64,000 bases of DNA from Paenarthrobacter aurescens TC1. GTDB taxonomy: Bacteria; Actinomycetota; Actinomycetes; Actinomycetales; Micrococcaceae. Below the pieces are notes generated by a model, which worked only from the letters and a program-made list of their open reading frames with translations, was not told the origin of the DNA and searched no databases. Positions 16,156-24,758 of the stretch are shown one piece after another; the stretch's first letter is position 1; each line of letters begins with the position of its first letter. The DNA lies in NCBI GenBank assembly GCA_000014925.1, contig CP000474.1, positions 372,001 through 436,000 on the forward strand. The letters run 5' to 3'. The position numbers were made by a program, and so were the translations under genes.

Positions 16156-17892
16156 ACTGTTCCAGGCTTCCCACAGGTGAGCGTAGCGCCCGCCGACTGC
16201 CAGCAGTTCCTGATGGGAACCCGACTCGACAATCCGCCCCTGCTCCATGACCACCACGGTGTCAGCCGAGGCTGCTTGGGACAACCGGTGCGCGATCACC
16301 ACTGAGGTCCTTCCGGCCAATGCTGCTTCGGCAGCCTGATCCAGCATGTGGGCCGATCCTGTTCCGGCCTCAGCAGTAGCTTCGTCCAGGACCGCGATGG
16401 GTGGGTCTTTCAGCATCAAACGCGCAAGGGCCAATTGCTGCGCCTGCTCCGGAGTGAGCTGGTGGCCGCCGGCGCCTACGGAGGTGTCCAGTCCGTCGTC
16501 GAGCGTTTCAACCCAAGTCGCCCCAACTGTCTCCAGCACGTGCGCAAGCTCATCGGCGGACGCGTCCGGTTTGGCGAGCCTGAGGTCCTCGGCGAGTGTG
16601 CCCGAGAAGACGTGCACCTCCTGGCTGACCATGGCAATGCGCTCGTGCAGCTCCGCCGGGGCACCAGCGGCTGAGTCCAGCCCGCCCACCCATGCTGCTC
16701 CGCTGTGGGGGTGTTCCAAGCCCATGATGACTTTGGCGAGGGTGGTCTTGCCGGCGCCTGAGGTGCCCACAATGGCCACTCGCTCCCCGGGTTGCACCGT
16801 GAGGGAGACGCCGTGGAGCGCGGGCCGCTGGCCGGGGTAGGCGAAGGTGACGTCGTCCAGGACGATGCCGGCATCAGCGGCCGCTGGCGAGGGCCGGGCA
16901 GTGGTTCGCCCCGCAGACATGGTGAGCCCGAACATCCTGCCCAATCCGGCTGCGGCTTTTTGTAGCTCATCGAACTGCCCCAGAACCAGCCCGATCGGAT
17001 CGAAGAGCCGGTAGAAGTACAGTGCTGCTGCCGTCGCCGCGCCGATGGTGACGGCGCCCTCGGCGTGGAGCCAGAACCCCACCACCAAAACCCCGGACAA
17101 TCCGATGAGTTCGGCCAAGTTGAGGCGGTTGTAGAAGCGGGTCAGGTAACCCACCCCGCGCATCGAATGGCCGATGTTTTCGTGGGAGGCTGCCGCCACA
17201 AGATCCGCATGCCGCGACCCGAGGCCCAACGCCACAACGGACGGCGAACCATGCACGGTCTCGATGATCTGCTCGGTCCGGTTGGCCTCGGTGATCCGCA
17301 CGGTCCGGTAGATGGGTGCGGTTCGCTTGAGGAACCACCGCAGGGTGAAGACCTGCAGAGGCGCCGCAACGAGTACGGCAACTGCGAAGCGCCAGTCGAT
17401 CACGCCCAGACCCAGCAGCGTCACGGCGATGGTGAAGGCGGCGCTGGTGAACGCCGGAAGCACGCCCGAGATGGCCTCGCTGACGGCTTCAACGTCGCCG
17501 GAGACGCGGGCCACGACGTCGCCGATGCCCGCCTTTTCCAGCTGGGCGAGCGGCTTCCGGGCGGCGGCGGCAAACACTTCCTCGCGCAGTCCGGCGAGGG
17601 CTTCCTCGCAGATCCGCGCCAGCAGGTTCTGGCCCAGAATGCCCAGCAGGGCGCCCAGTCCACCAGCAACCAGCAGCCCGATTGCCAGCCAGAGCAGGGA
17701 CAAGACGTGCCCGCCCGAGGCCGCGATGTTGACCATCACGCCCAGAAGTGCCGGGGCCGCCAAACCGCAACAGGACGCCGCCAGCAACACCACGATGGTC
17801 AGGGTGAGCCTGCCCGGGTGTTGCGCCAGCAGGCGCCACATTGCCTTCCGGGTCTCGCGTGGCGTGGCAATGGGCAGGATTTCCGCGCTCAT
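16138..17892 (-). CDS. ABC exporter half-transporter with intact catalytic NBD, degenerate signature
   Basis: The 584-residue half-transporter has six membrane helices (about 15-300) and a C-terminal nucleotide-binding domain. Walker A VGTSGAGKTT and Walker B AVLDEAT, with the catalytic Glu, are intact, but the LSGGQ signature reads LTPEQ. It overlaps the partner gene by 4 bp (ATGA) and so forms a heterodimer with it. The position beside an iron box and siderophore uptake genes suggests siderophore export, or IrtAB-like import. A divergent helicase or lipid role is not indicated. Confidence 0.88.
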   Translation of the reverse strand: MSAEILPIATPRETRKAMWRLLAQHPGRLTLTIVVLLAASCCGLAAPALLGVMVNIAASGGHVLSLLWLAIGLLVAGGLGALLGILGQNLLARICEEALAGLREEVFAAAARKPLAQLEKAGIGDVVARVSGDVEAVSEAISGVLPAFTSAAFTIAVTLLGLGVIDWRFAVAVLVAAPLQVFTLRWFLKRTAPIYRTVRITEANRTEQIIETVHGSPSVVALGLGSRHADLVAAASHENIGHSMRGVGYLTRFYNRLNLAELIGLSGVLVVGFWLHAEGAVTIGAATAAALYFYRLFDPIGLVLGQFDELQKAAAGLGRMFGLTMSAGRTTARPSPAAADAGIVLDDVTFAYPGQRPALHGVSLTVQPGERVAIVGTSGAGKTTLAKVIMGLEHPHSGAAWVGGLDSAAGAPAELHERIAMVSQEVHVFSGTLAEDLRLAKPDASADELAHVLETVGATWVETLDDGLDTSVGAGGHQLTPEQAQQLALARLMLKDPPIAVLDEATAEAGTGSAHMLDQAAEAALAGRTSVVIAHRLSQAASADTVVVMEQGRIVESGSHQELLAVGGRYAHLWEAWNSSLSRN

Positions 17893-19685
17893 GAGCCCAC
17901 CACCTCACGGTAGCTGGCGGACGTGGCAAGAAGCTCCCGGTGCGTACCGGTTGCAGGCGGCCCATCAGCTCCGCCCATCACCACCCGATGGCAAATGCCC
18001 AGCAGAGTGGGACTCGTTGTCACCAACACCAGGGCCTTGTCCGGGAAGTTCCGCAAGCCATCAGCGATCACCGCTTCGGTGGCAGTATCGACGGCGGTAG
18101 TGGGGTCGTGCAGCACCAGAACCGGTTGTTTTTGGTGCAGCGAGCGGCCGAGCACCAGTCGCTGCCGCTGGCCTCCGGAGAGACTCTGGCCGTGCCCTGT
18201 GAGAACAGTTTCCGTGCCTTCCGGCAGTTGCGAGACAAAGTCCCCGACGGCGGCGGCCGCCAGGGCGCGTTCCTCCAGTTCGGTGCTGGATACTGCCACG
18301 TTTTCGCGGACACTGCCGCGGAACAGGACACCATCGTGGCTGTCGGCAAAGACCCGTGAACGGACGTGGTGGGGATCAAGGTGGGCGGCGTCGCGGCCAT
18401 CGATGGATATCAGACCCGAGGGAGCCGGTGTGCGGAAGCCGAGAGTGTCAACCAGTTTCCGCGCTTGGTCTCCGTCCGGAAGAACGACGCCAACGATTTC
18501 GCCGATTGACGCAGTAAAGGGCGGGAATACGCTGTTGCCTGCCTTGTCGCTGAGTTCGAGCACCGGCGCTGGTTCCCCGTATGGAGCTGGTTCCGCCGGG
18601 GAGGTGAGTGTTGCTACTGAGCCAGCTGCCGCCGTCGTACGTTCTTCCGCGTCCGGGGCGGGTACGGCGTCCGGTTCCTCGAGCAGGACTGCGATGCGTG
18701 CTGCCGAGGCGCGTTTGCGTGCCAGTTCCACACTGAGGAAGCCCAGCGACGCCATGGGGCCCTGAACGAACTGGGCCACGCCAACAACGGCCACCAGTTC
18801 CCCCACCGTGATGGTTCCTTGGACGGCGAACCAGGCTGCGAAGAAGGCTATACCGGCCAGGAACGCTGCGGACAAGGCCGTGCTGGCTCCTGTGTAAGCG
18901 GACTTGGCGCGGATGGCTTTCAGGGCCGAAGCGAGGGATTCCCGGCTCGCTGCGCGGTAGCGCTCGATGGCTGCATCCTCGGCGCCAAGGCCCTTGAGGG
19001 GGCGTGAGCCGGTGATGAAATCGGTGGCCAAGGCGCCGGCGCGGGCCGCCGTGGACTGCTCCATGTCGCTGCGGTTTTCGAGCGGTTTGGTGAGCCGGTG
19101 CATCACCAGCAGCATGACCGGGGTTGCCAAGAGAACGGCAAGGCCCAGGGGCACCGAGATCAGCAGGAGGGTAACGGCCGAGGTGATCACGCCGGCCGCT
19201 GCAGCCAGGCCGCCGCTGATCAGCCAGGACAGCCCGGCCACCCTGTCGGCGTCGGAAGAAGCAATGGCCACGATTTCGCCGGGTGCCCGTCGGGCCGCCA
19301 TACCGCGGTGGTGAAGCGTCCGTTCCACCACCAGTTGCCGGAGGTCATGAGAGCCGTAATTGAAGGATCGCTCAGTGGCCAGGGTGCCGAGACGCCACGA
19401 CAAAGCGAGCACAACGAACACCACAGCCAAGGCGCCCAGCCATCCGAGGAGCGCGCCGGCGTCGTTCGGTTGAATGGCGTTGTCCACCGCGGCGCCGATG
19501 GTTGCCGGCACCAAAGCCTCGCTGACCTGGTGCAGGGCGAGTCCCGCGCAGCCCACCAGCAACAGCTTCCAGCGGCGATTGGCGAACAAAGTGAAGGTGA
19601 AGAGACGGGAGACCGTCCAGGGTGCTGGCTTGTTACGCCCGGGCGGGCAGGACGGAATGGCGGAACCGGAGGGCATGCTTACCAT
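17889..19685 (-). CDS. ABC exporter half-transporter with degenerate Walker A
   Basis: Start 19685 (ATG, AGGTGAG upstream) gives 598 residues; GTG at 19697 is possible. Six membrane helices are followed by an NBD where the Walker A position reads VVLPDGDQARKLV, lacking GxxGxGK(S/T), and the residue after the Walker B Asp is Pro (LHDPTTAVD) instead of Glu. The signature LSGGQRQRL is perfect. It thus complements its partner: one canonical and one dead ATP site per heterodimer. An iron box lies over its promoter, implying repression by IdeR/DtxR when iron is plentiful. Confidence 0.88.
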   Translation of the reverse strand: MVSMPSGSAIPSCPPGRNKPAPWTVSRLFTFTLFANRRWKLLLVGCAGLALHQVSEALVPATIGAAVDNAIQPNDAGALLGWLGALAVVFVVLALSWRLGTLATERSFNYGSHDLRQLVVERTLHHRGMAARRAPGEIVAIASSDADRVAGLSWLISGGLAAAAGVITSAVTLLLISVPLGLAVLLATPVMLLVMHRLTKPLENRSDMEQSTAARAGALATDFITGSRPLKGLGAEDAAIERYRAASRESLASALKAIRAKSAYTGASTALSAAFLAGIAFFAAWFAVQGTITVGELVAVVGVAQFVQGPMASLGFLSVELARKRASAARIAVLLEEPDAVPAPDAEERTTAAAGSVATLTSPAEPAPYGEPAPVLELSDKAGNSVFPPFTASIGEIVGVVLPDGDQARKLVDTLGFRTPAPSGLISIDGRDAAHLDPHHVRSRVFADSHDGVLFRGSVRENVAVSSTELEERALAAAAVGDFVSQLPEGTETVLTGHGQSLSGGQRQRLVLGRSLHQKQPVLVLHDPTTAVDTATEAVIADGLRNFPDKALVLVTTSPTLLGICHRVVMGGADGPPATGTHRELLATSASYREVVGS

Positions 19686-19701
19686 AGTAAGGCTCACCTA
19701 A
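19683..19701. promoter_or_regulatory. Candidate IdeR/DtxR iron box (weak) in divergent promoter
   Basis: The 19-mer CATAGTAAGGCTCACCTAA matches the consensus TTAGGTTAGGCTAACCTAA at 13 of 19 positions by eye, with the right half almost perfect. It lies between the divergent ABC exporter and araC-like genes and overlaps the exporter start and ribosome-binding site. Confidence 0.6.
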
Positions 19702-19716
19702 CTTCGAGAAGGCCAG

Positions 19717-20581
19717 ATGACCCGCCAAGCTATATCGCAATCCGGACAGACCGCGCCAGCTTCGGAAATCCAGGTGGACGCTTCTGTGGAGGGCGAGGCG
19801 ATGTCGCAGGACTATGGCGTTTACACGGGATATTTCGAGTGCGCGACGCCGGCGACGTGGACTGAACATGTCCACGATACCCATGAGCTGCTCTGGGGTG
19901 CCCGCGGAGTGCTGACGGTGGAGGCCGGCGGAGGCTTCTTTGCTGTCCCGGCCACCCTGGGGTTGTGGATTCCCGCAGGGGTGGTTCATGCGGTGAAATC
20001 CACGCAGGGGACCGACTTCTACTGCTCGCACATATCTACGCAGCTCGCCCCGCAGCTCGCCCCGCAGCTGACAAGCCGGACAGTGGCGGTTACTGTGCCC
20101 ACGGCCGCTCAGGAGCTGCTGCGCCACATGAGCAACTTCGACATGGACGATTCCATCAGGAAACGTTCGGAGCAAGTTGTACTGGGACTGTTGGATGTAG
20201 TGGATGCCAGGCCGATGCTGTTGCCGATGCCCTCCGACCCTCGCCTGGGGCTCATTGCCCGGGCTCTCCTGGATGATCCTGCCCTGGACCGTTCACTGGA
20301 GGAGTGGAGCGTTCACGTTTCCATCAGTCCGCAACTTGTCCCGCCTCTTCCACAAGGAAACGGGGATGACGTTTGCCCAGTGGCGCATCCACGCCCGGGT
20401 GCGGGTTGCCCTGGGTTTACTGGCCGCCGGCTACCCGGTTTCCTCGGTCAGCAGGAGGGTGGGTTACAACAACCCGAGCGCCTTCGTGCAGGTGTTCCGA
20501 AAGGTGATGGGGCACACTCCCGGCTGGTACGTGTCCTCGCTTAAGGCCGGAAACCGCCATTCTTTGGCCGGTTCCGAGTAG
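19717..20581 (+). pseudogene. AraC-family regulator, frameshifted
   Basis: The ATG with GAGAAGG upstream opens a cupin-type sensor domain (residues 20-130: HVHDTHELLWGARGVLTVEAGG, LWIPAGVVHAVKS), then DPRLGLIARALLDDPALDRSLEEWSVHVS. There the reading frame is lost. The DNA-binding helix-turn-helix continues in the +2 frame as VRNLSRLFHKETGMTFAQWR, GYPVSSVSRRVGYNNPSAF and VFRKVMGHTPGWY. The slip lies between 20322 and 20327. As read, the protein lacks its second domain. It would otherwise be an iron/siderophore-responsive activator of the adjacent genes. A sequencing error cannot be excluded. Confidence 0.85.
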
Positions 20582-20586
20582 AATCC

Positions 20587-20604
20587 AGGGGCTTCTCAGC
20601 CCCT
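20587..20604 (+). terminator. Hairpin after the AraC-like gene
   Basis: AGGGGC and GCCCCT form a perfect six-base stem with loop TTCTCA just after the araC-like stop. It has only a weak T-run, so termination is plausible but not certain. Confidence 0.45.
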
Positions 20605-20611
20605 TCCATTG

Positions 20612-20630
20612 TTAGGGTAGGTATACCTAA
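20612..20630. promoter_or_regulatory. IdeR/DtxR iron box upstream of siderophore uptake operon
   Basis: TTAGGGTAGGTATACCTAA closely matches the 19-bp iron box TTAGGTTAGGCTAACCTAA (16 of 19) with good dyad symmetry. It lies 75 bp before the siderophore-binding protein start. It predicts Fe(II)-dependent repression of the operon. Confidence 0.85.
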
Positions 20631-20705
20631 CTTCGGCGGCCCGTCGAGATACCTGCGGCCGCTACCGGGAGCTCTCCGTCTCCCCTGAGAATCAAGAGGA
20701 CCGCA

Positions 20706-21659
20706 GTGATTTCACGCTCTAAAACCATGTCTGCCGCCGTTGCGGCCCTGGCCTCCGCAGCCCTGCTCCTGAGTGGCTGCGCCACCACTGACGCCAGCGC
20801 CACCACCAAATCCGAAACGCGGACGGTCCAAAGCGAGGTCAAGGAAGTAGTCATGCCGGCCGAGCCGAAGAAGGCCCTGGGCATGTACACCACGGACCTG
20901 GACATGTTGATCACGCTCGGCATACCACTCGCAAGCCAGCAGCCCATCCGGGACAGCGGATACACGGGCTTCCCGTACTTCTTCGACCAAGATGCACTCA
21001 AGGGCATCACCCCATTCACCAACTACCCGGAGTTCAACTTTGAGGCCATCCTCAAAGCACAGCCGGACGTGATCCTGAACGGCCTGGGCTACGAAAAGGA
21101 GCTTGACGCCAAGCTCTCCGACATCGCCCCCACCTACACTTTCAACGGCTTTGACGGCAGCGACTGGCGCACCAAGTTCAAGACCGTAGCCGAGGCTTTC
21201 GGCAAGACCGACCAGTACCAAGCCTGGATGGATAAGTACCAGGCAAAGGTTGACGACGTGAAGAAGCGCCTGGCCGATGCCGGCAAGAGCAACCTGGTGA
21301 TTGGCCCGGTGGACTACTACGAAGACTAAGTTTCGGTCAGTTGCTACGGGACGCCGTGCCTGGTCATCAAGGACCTGGGCCTGAAGGTTTCCCCACTAGC
21401 CGACGGCGAAGGTGTCAAGCTGAGTGCCGAGCAGCTCCAACAGCTCAACGGAATCGACGCCATCATCACCACCGAGGTTCCCGAGAAGGACGGCGCAAAC
21501 CCGGACGCCTTCGCTCCGCTGGCCAACAACAAACTGTGGACCTCGCTGCCGTTCGTGGCCAACAAACAGATCCACACCTACGACCTCGAAATGATCTACG
21601 GCTCCCCGAGCGGCCAGTATGCCCTGCTGGAGAAGTTTGAAAAGGCGCTCCTATCATGA
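20706..21659 (+). pseudogene. Siderophore-binding lipoprotein (FepB/FhuD-like), in-frame stop
   Basis: The product starts with a signal peptide and lipobox (LLLSGC), then a periplasmic-binding-fold domain: KKALGMYTTDLDMLITLGIP, FNFEAILKAQPDVILNG. A TAA codon at 21327-21329 stops the frame after 207 residues, yet the same frame continues as a family-like C-terminal lobe (YGTPCLVIKDLGLKVSPLAD, LNGIDAIITTEVP, TYDLEMIYGSPSGQY) to TGA at 21657. Intact length would be 317 residues. CAA to TAA, one transition, is the simplest origin. The ATG of the next gene overlaps its final stop. It would deliver ferric siderophore to the FecCD permease. Confidence 0.88.
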
Positions 21660-22537
21660 TGCGGATCTACCGCGCCGAGGTCATTTCCACACTGCTGCTC
21701 ACCCCCGGAATGATCCGGATTACCTTTGGCGGTCCGGGGCTGGCCGGCTTCGACACCACTGGAGTCGGGGACGAATACCTTCGCGTGTTCTTGCCGGATC
21801 CGGGCTGCCATGAGGCCCGCCTGCCCATCTCCACCGGGGACTCGTGGGACTGGTCGCCTTGCGTCGAACCGTCCGCCATGCGGACGTACACGGTCCGCGC
21901 GGTGGACGCCGGCGCAGGCACCGTGGACATTGACTTCGTGGTTCACGACGGCGGATTGGCAGCTTCCTGGGCCGGGCGCGCCCAAGCTGGCGACGTCGTC
22001 GGACTTAACTCTCCAACCGGACTGTATGAACCGCCGGCCGGGCTGCAGTGGCAGATCCTGCTCGCCGACGCCACGGGCCTCCCGGCCGTCTCGCGGCTCG
22101 TTGAGCAGAGTCCGCCGGGTGTCCGGACGCGGGTCCTGATCGAAGTGGAGGATCCGTCGCACCAGCAGGAACTTACCCTTGGCGCCGGAACCGAGGTTGC
22201 CTGGATTTACGGTGGGAACGGCCACAGCCAATCCCGTTTGGACGAGGTTCTGCGCTCCATGGAATTGCCTGGCGGCGTGGGCTACATCTGGGTCGCCGGC
22301 GAAACCAAGGTATTGCGCGGGATCCGCAAGTACCTCCGGCATGACAAGAAGCTCAAGCCCGAGTCCTACAAGCTGATTGGCTACTGGACGGACAAGAGCG
22401 AAGCCTGGGAAGAGCGCTGGGAAAATCTCGACGCCCAAACGCGCCGCTGGTTTGACGAACTGTGGTCCAACGAGAAGTGGGATCGCGAGGAAATCGTGGA
22501 CCTTCAGGACGCCAAGTTCGAATTGCTGGGCCTCTAA
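21656..22537 (+). CDS. Siderophore-interacting protein (FAD-dependent ferric reductase)
   Basis: The 293-residue SIP family flavoprotein has an FAD-binding beta-barrel with the RTYTVR motif (residues 75-80) and a VDIDFVVHDGGLAASWA block, then the NAD(P)-binding half with WQILLADATGLPAVSRL and YIWVAGETKVLRGIRKYLR. These enzymes reduce Fe(III)-siderophore in the cytosol to release iron. The start could be either of two adjacent ATG codons. It overlaps the binding-protein stop and is followed directly by the permease genes in the same operon. Confidence 0.92.
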   Translation: MMRIYRAEVISTLLLTPGMIRITFGGPGLAGFDTTGVGDEYLRVFLPDPGCHEARLPISTGDSWDWSPCVEPSAMRTYTVRAVDAGAGTVDIDFVVHDGGLAASWAGRAQAGDVVGLNSPTGLYEPPAGLQWQILLADATGLPAVSRLVEQSPPGVRTRVLIEVEDPSHQQELTLGAGTEVAWIYGGNGHSQSRLDEVLRSMELPGGVGYIWVAGETKVLRGIRKYLRHDKKLKPESYKLIGYWTDKSEAWEERWENLDAQTRRWFDELWSNEKWDREEIVDLQDAKFELLGL

Positions 22538-23650
22538 ATGGCGTCCGGGACCATGGCGCCGCGCTCGGCAACCGCGGCGGCGGTCGAGCTGCCAGACGCG
22601 GTGCCGGTTGCCGGGGACTCCCCGCCACCCTCGGCGTCGGCAGGGTTGGTGGCCGTGAACCGGTACCGCCTGCTGGGATTGCTCACAGCACTCGCCGCGC
22701 TGGCCCTGGTCCTGTGGCTGAGCCTGGTGGTGGGGTCCAAGGACGTTGACTTGGCCGCTCTCTGGCCCGCGATCACTGCCTACGATGGCTCGCCGGAACA
22801 CGTCATCATCCACGATCTCCGCCTGCCACGGACTGTCACTGGCGTGGTGGTCGCGGTTGCCCTCGGCTTGTCCGGGGCACTCATCCAGGCGTTGACCCGC
22901 AACCCGTTGGCGGACCCCGGCATCCTGGGCGTCAACGCGGGCGCGGGGTTCTCCGTGGTCCTTGGAGTGGCGATCTTCGGCGTCACCAGCATCCAGGAGT
23001 ACATCTGGTTCTCCTTCGCGGGTGCAGTGGTGGCCACCGTGGCTGTGTACTTCATCGGTTCACGGGGGAGGGGCGGCGCAACCCCGCTCCGCCTCACCCT
23101 TGCCGGAGTTGCTCTCGGGGCAGTCCTGGGCGGGATATCGTCCGGCATCACGCTGCTTCGCCCGGCCGTTTTTGACAGCATGCGCAGTTGGAGCGCCGGC
23201 ACCCTCAGCAACCGTACGTGGGAGATCTTCACCACCGTGGCGCCGTTCATCCTTGTTGGAACGCTCATCGCCCTTGCCATGGCCCGGCCCTTGAACGCCG
23301 TGGCCATGGGCGACGACACCGCCAAGTCACTCGGGGCCAACATTGTGAGCACCCGCGTCTGGACCATCGTTTCAGTGACCCTGCTCTGCGGCGCCGCGAC
23401 CGCAGCCGCGGGCCCCATCGGATTCGTGGGGCTCATGGTCCCGCACGTTGCCCGATGGATTGTTGGTCCGGACCAGCGATGGATCCTGGCCTACACGCTG
23501 GTGCTGTCTCCCGTGCTGCTGTTGGTGTCCGACATCCTGGGGCGCCTTGTTCTCCGTCCCGGCGAGATGCAGGTTGGAATCATCACCGCATTTGTTGGCG
23601 CGCCCGTCCTCATCTGGCTCATCCGACGCCGGAAAGTGAGCACCTTGTGA
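22538..23650 (+). CDS. FecCD family iron-siderophore ABC permease, first subunit
   Basis: The 370-residue protein has nine to ten hydrophobic helices and the family's landmark LGLSGALIQALTRNPLADPGILGVNAGA plus the EAA-like GDDTAKSLGANI and AAGPIGFVGLMVPHVAR. It forms the channel for siderophore import with the second FecCD subunit. ATG follows the SIP stop immediately. The N-terminal 40 residues are long and low-complexity (PPPSASAGLVAV). Its stop overlaps the GTG of the next subunit. Confidence 0.92.
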   Translation: MASGTMAPRSATAAAVELPDAVPVAGDSPPPSASAGLVAVNRYRLLGLLTALAALALVLWLSLVVGSKDVDLAALWPAITAYDGSPEHVIIHDLRLPRTVTGVVVAVALGLSGALIQALTRNPLADPGILGVNAGAGFSVVLGVAIFGVTSIQEYIWFSFAGAVVATVAVYFIGSRGRGGATPLRLTLAGVALGAVLGGISSGITLLRPAVFDSMRSWSAGTLSNRTWEIFTTVAPFILVGTLIALAMARPLNAVAMGDDTAKSLGANIVSTRVWTIVSVTLLCGAATAAAGPIGFVGLMVPHVARWIVGPDQRWILAYTLVLSPVLLLVSDILGRLVLRPGEMQVGIITAFVGAPVLIWLIRRRKVSTL

Positions 23651-24735
23651 TTTCGGTTGAGTCAGCTACCCCGGTTGAGCAAGCGGCGCCCGTTGACTTT
23701 GGCAGGCGGACCCTCTCCGTCCGCCGCTTCGGCGGGCGCGTCTCACTCCGCATCGACGTCCGCACCCTGATTGTCACCGCCGTCCTCGTCGCCGCCGCCC
23801 TGGCGCTCGCCGTCGTCGCCCTTGGCCTGGGCGAGTTCAGCGTGGCGGTACCGGACGTTGTTTCTGCGCTGCTGGGCCAATCCGGCGGCGCCGTGCACAT
23901 GGTGGTGGTGGAGTGGAGATTGCCCCGCGTCCTCCTGGCCCTGTTATTGGGGGCGGCCATGGGGGTTAGCGGGGCAATCTTCCAGTCGCTGACCCGAAAC
24001 GCACTGGGAAGTCCGGACGTGATCGGCTTCAACACCGGTGCATACACCGGCGCGCTGGTGGTCATCCTGCTGATGGGCGGCGGTTACTACGCGGTGTCTG
24101 CCGGTGCGTTGGTGGGTGGGCTGGTGACGGCGGCGCTCGTGTACGTATTCGCTTACAAGAAGGGCATCCAGGGTTTCCGGCTCATCATCGCCGGCATCGC
24201 CATGAGCGCCATGTTGGCGTCGGTGAACACCTTCATGATCCTCAAAGCCTCCCTGGAACAGGCCATGTCCGCGGCCGTCTGGGGCGCTGGTTCCCTGAAC
24301 AAAGTTTCGTGGGATCAGGTGTTGCCTGTGGTGGTCATCTTCATGGCGCTGCTGGCTGTGCTGTCTTTCTACGGCAGGCGGCTGGGCCTGTTGGAAATGG
24401 GCGACGACGCCGCCCGGGCCTTGGGCGTTCGGCTGGAAGGCTCGCGGCTGGTCCTCGCAGTGGTGGGCGTGGCTTTGACGGCAATGGTCACCGCTGCTGC
24501 CGGCCCGATCGCGTTTGTTTCCTTGGCCGCCCCTCAACTTGCTCGGCGACTGACCCGGTCCGCTTCTGTGGCAATGGTTCCATCGGCCGCCATGGGTGCG
24601 TTCCTGCTGGTGGCCAGCGACATCGTGGCCCAGAACCTTTTCGCGCCCGTCCAATTGCCCGTGGGTGTAGTGACCGTCAGCATCGGTGGGTGCTACCTCG
24701 TGTGGCTCCTTGCCCGTGAGGTGAAGCGGCAATGA
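23647..24735 (+). CDS. FecCD family iron-siderophore ABC permease, second subunit
   Basis: GTG at 23647 overlaps the previous stop and gives 362 residues. Conserved landmarks are GVSGAIFQSLTRNALGSPDVIGFNTGA, GDDAARALGVRLEGSRL and AAAGPIAFVSLAAPQLARRL, with nine to ten hydrophobic helices. It pairs with the preceding subunit to form the inner-membrane channel. A longer open frame reaching back to 23188 is antisense to nothing but overlaps the first permease out of frame and is not the start. Its stop overlaps or abuts the ATPase gene. Confidence 0.92.
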   Translation: MISVESATPVEQAAPVDFGRRTLSVRRFGGRVSLRIDVRTLIVTAVLVAAALALAVVALGLGEFSVAVPDVVSALLGQSGGAVHMVVVEWRLPRVLLALLLGAAMGVSGAIFQSLTRNALGSPDVIGFNTGAYTGALVVILLMGGGYYAVSAGALVGGLVTAALVYVFAYKKGIQGFRLIIAGIAMSAMLASVNTFMILKASLEQAMSAAVWGAGSLNKVSWDQVLPVVVIFMALLAVLSFYGRRLGLLEMGDDAARALGVRLEGSRLVLAVVGVALTAMVTAAAGPIAFVSLAAPQLARRLTRSASVAMVPSAAMGAFLLVASDIVAQNLFAPVQLPVGVVTVSIGGCYLVWLLAREVKRQ

Positions 24736-24758
24736 GTGACGACTTGAAGGAGATTGCA

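Noticed and set aside
21341..21640. Plus-strand open frame after the binding-protein stop
   Set aside because: Out of frame with the conserved C-terminal lobe, which reads in the original frame past the TAA.
23188..23646. Upstream extension of the second FecCD permease
   Set aside because: Overlaps the first permease out of frame; the coupled GTG at 23647 gives the family-length protein.
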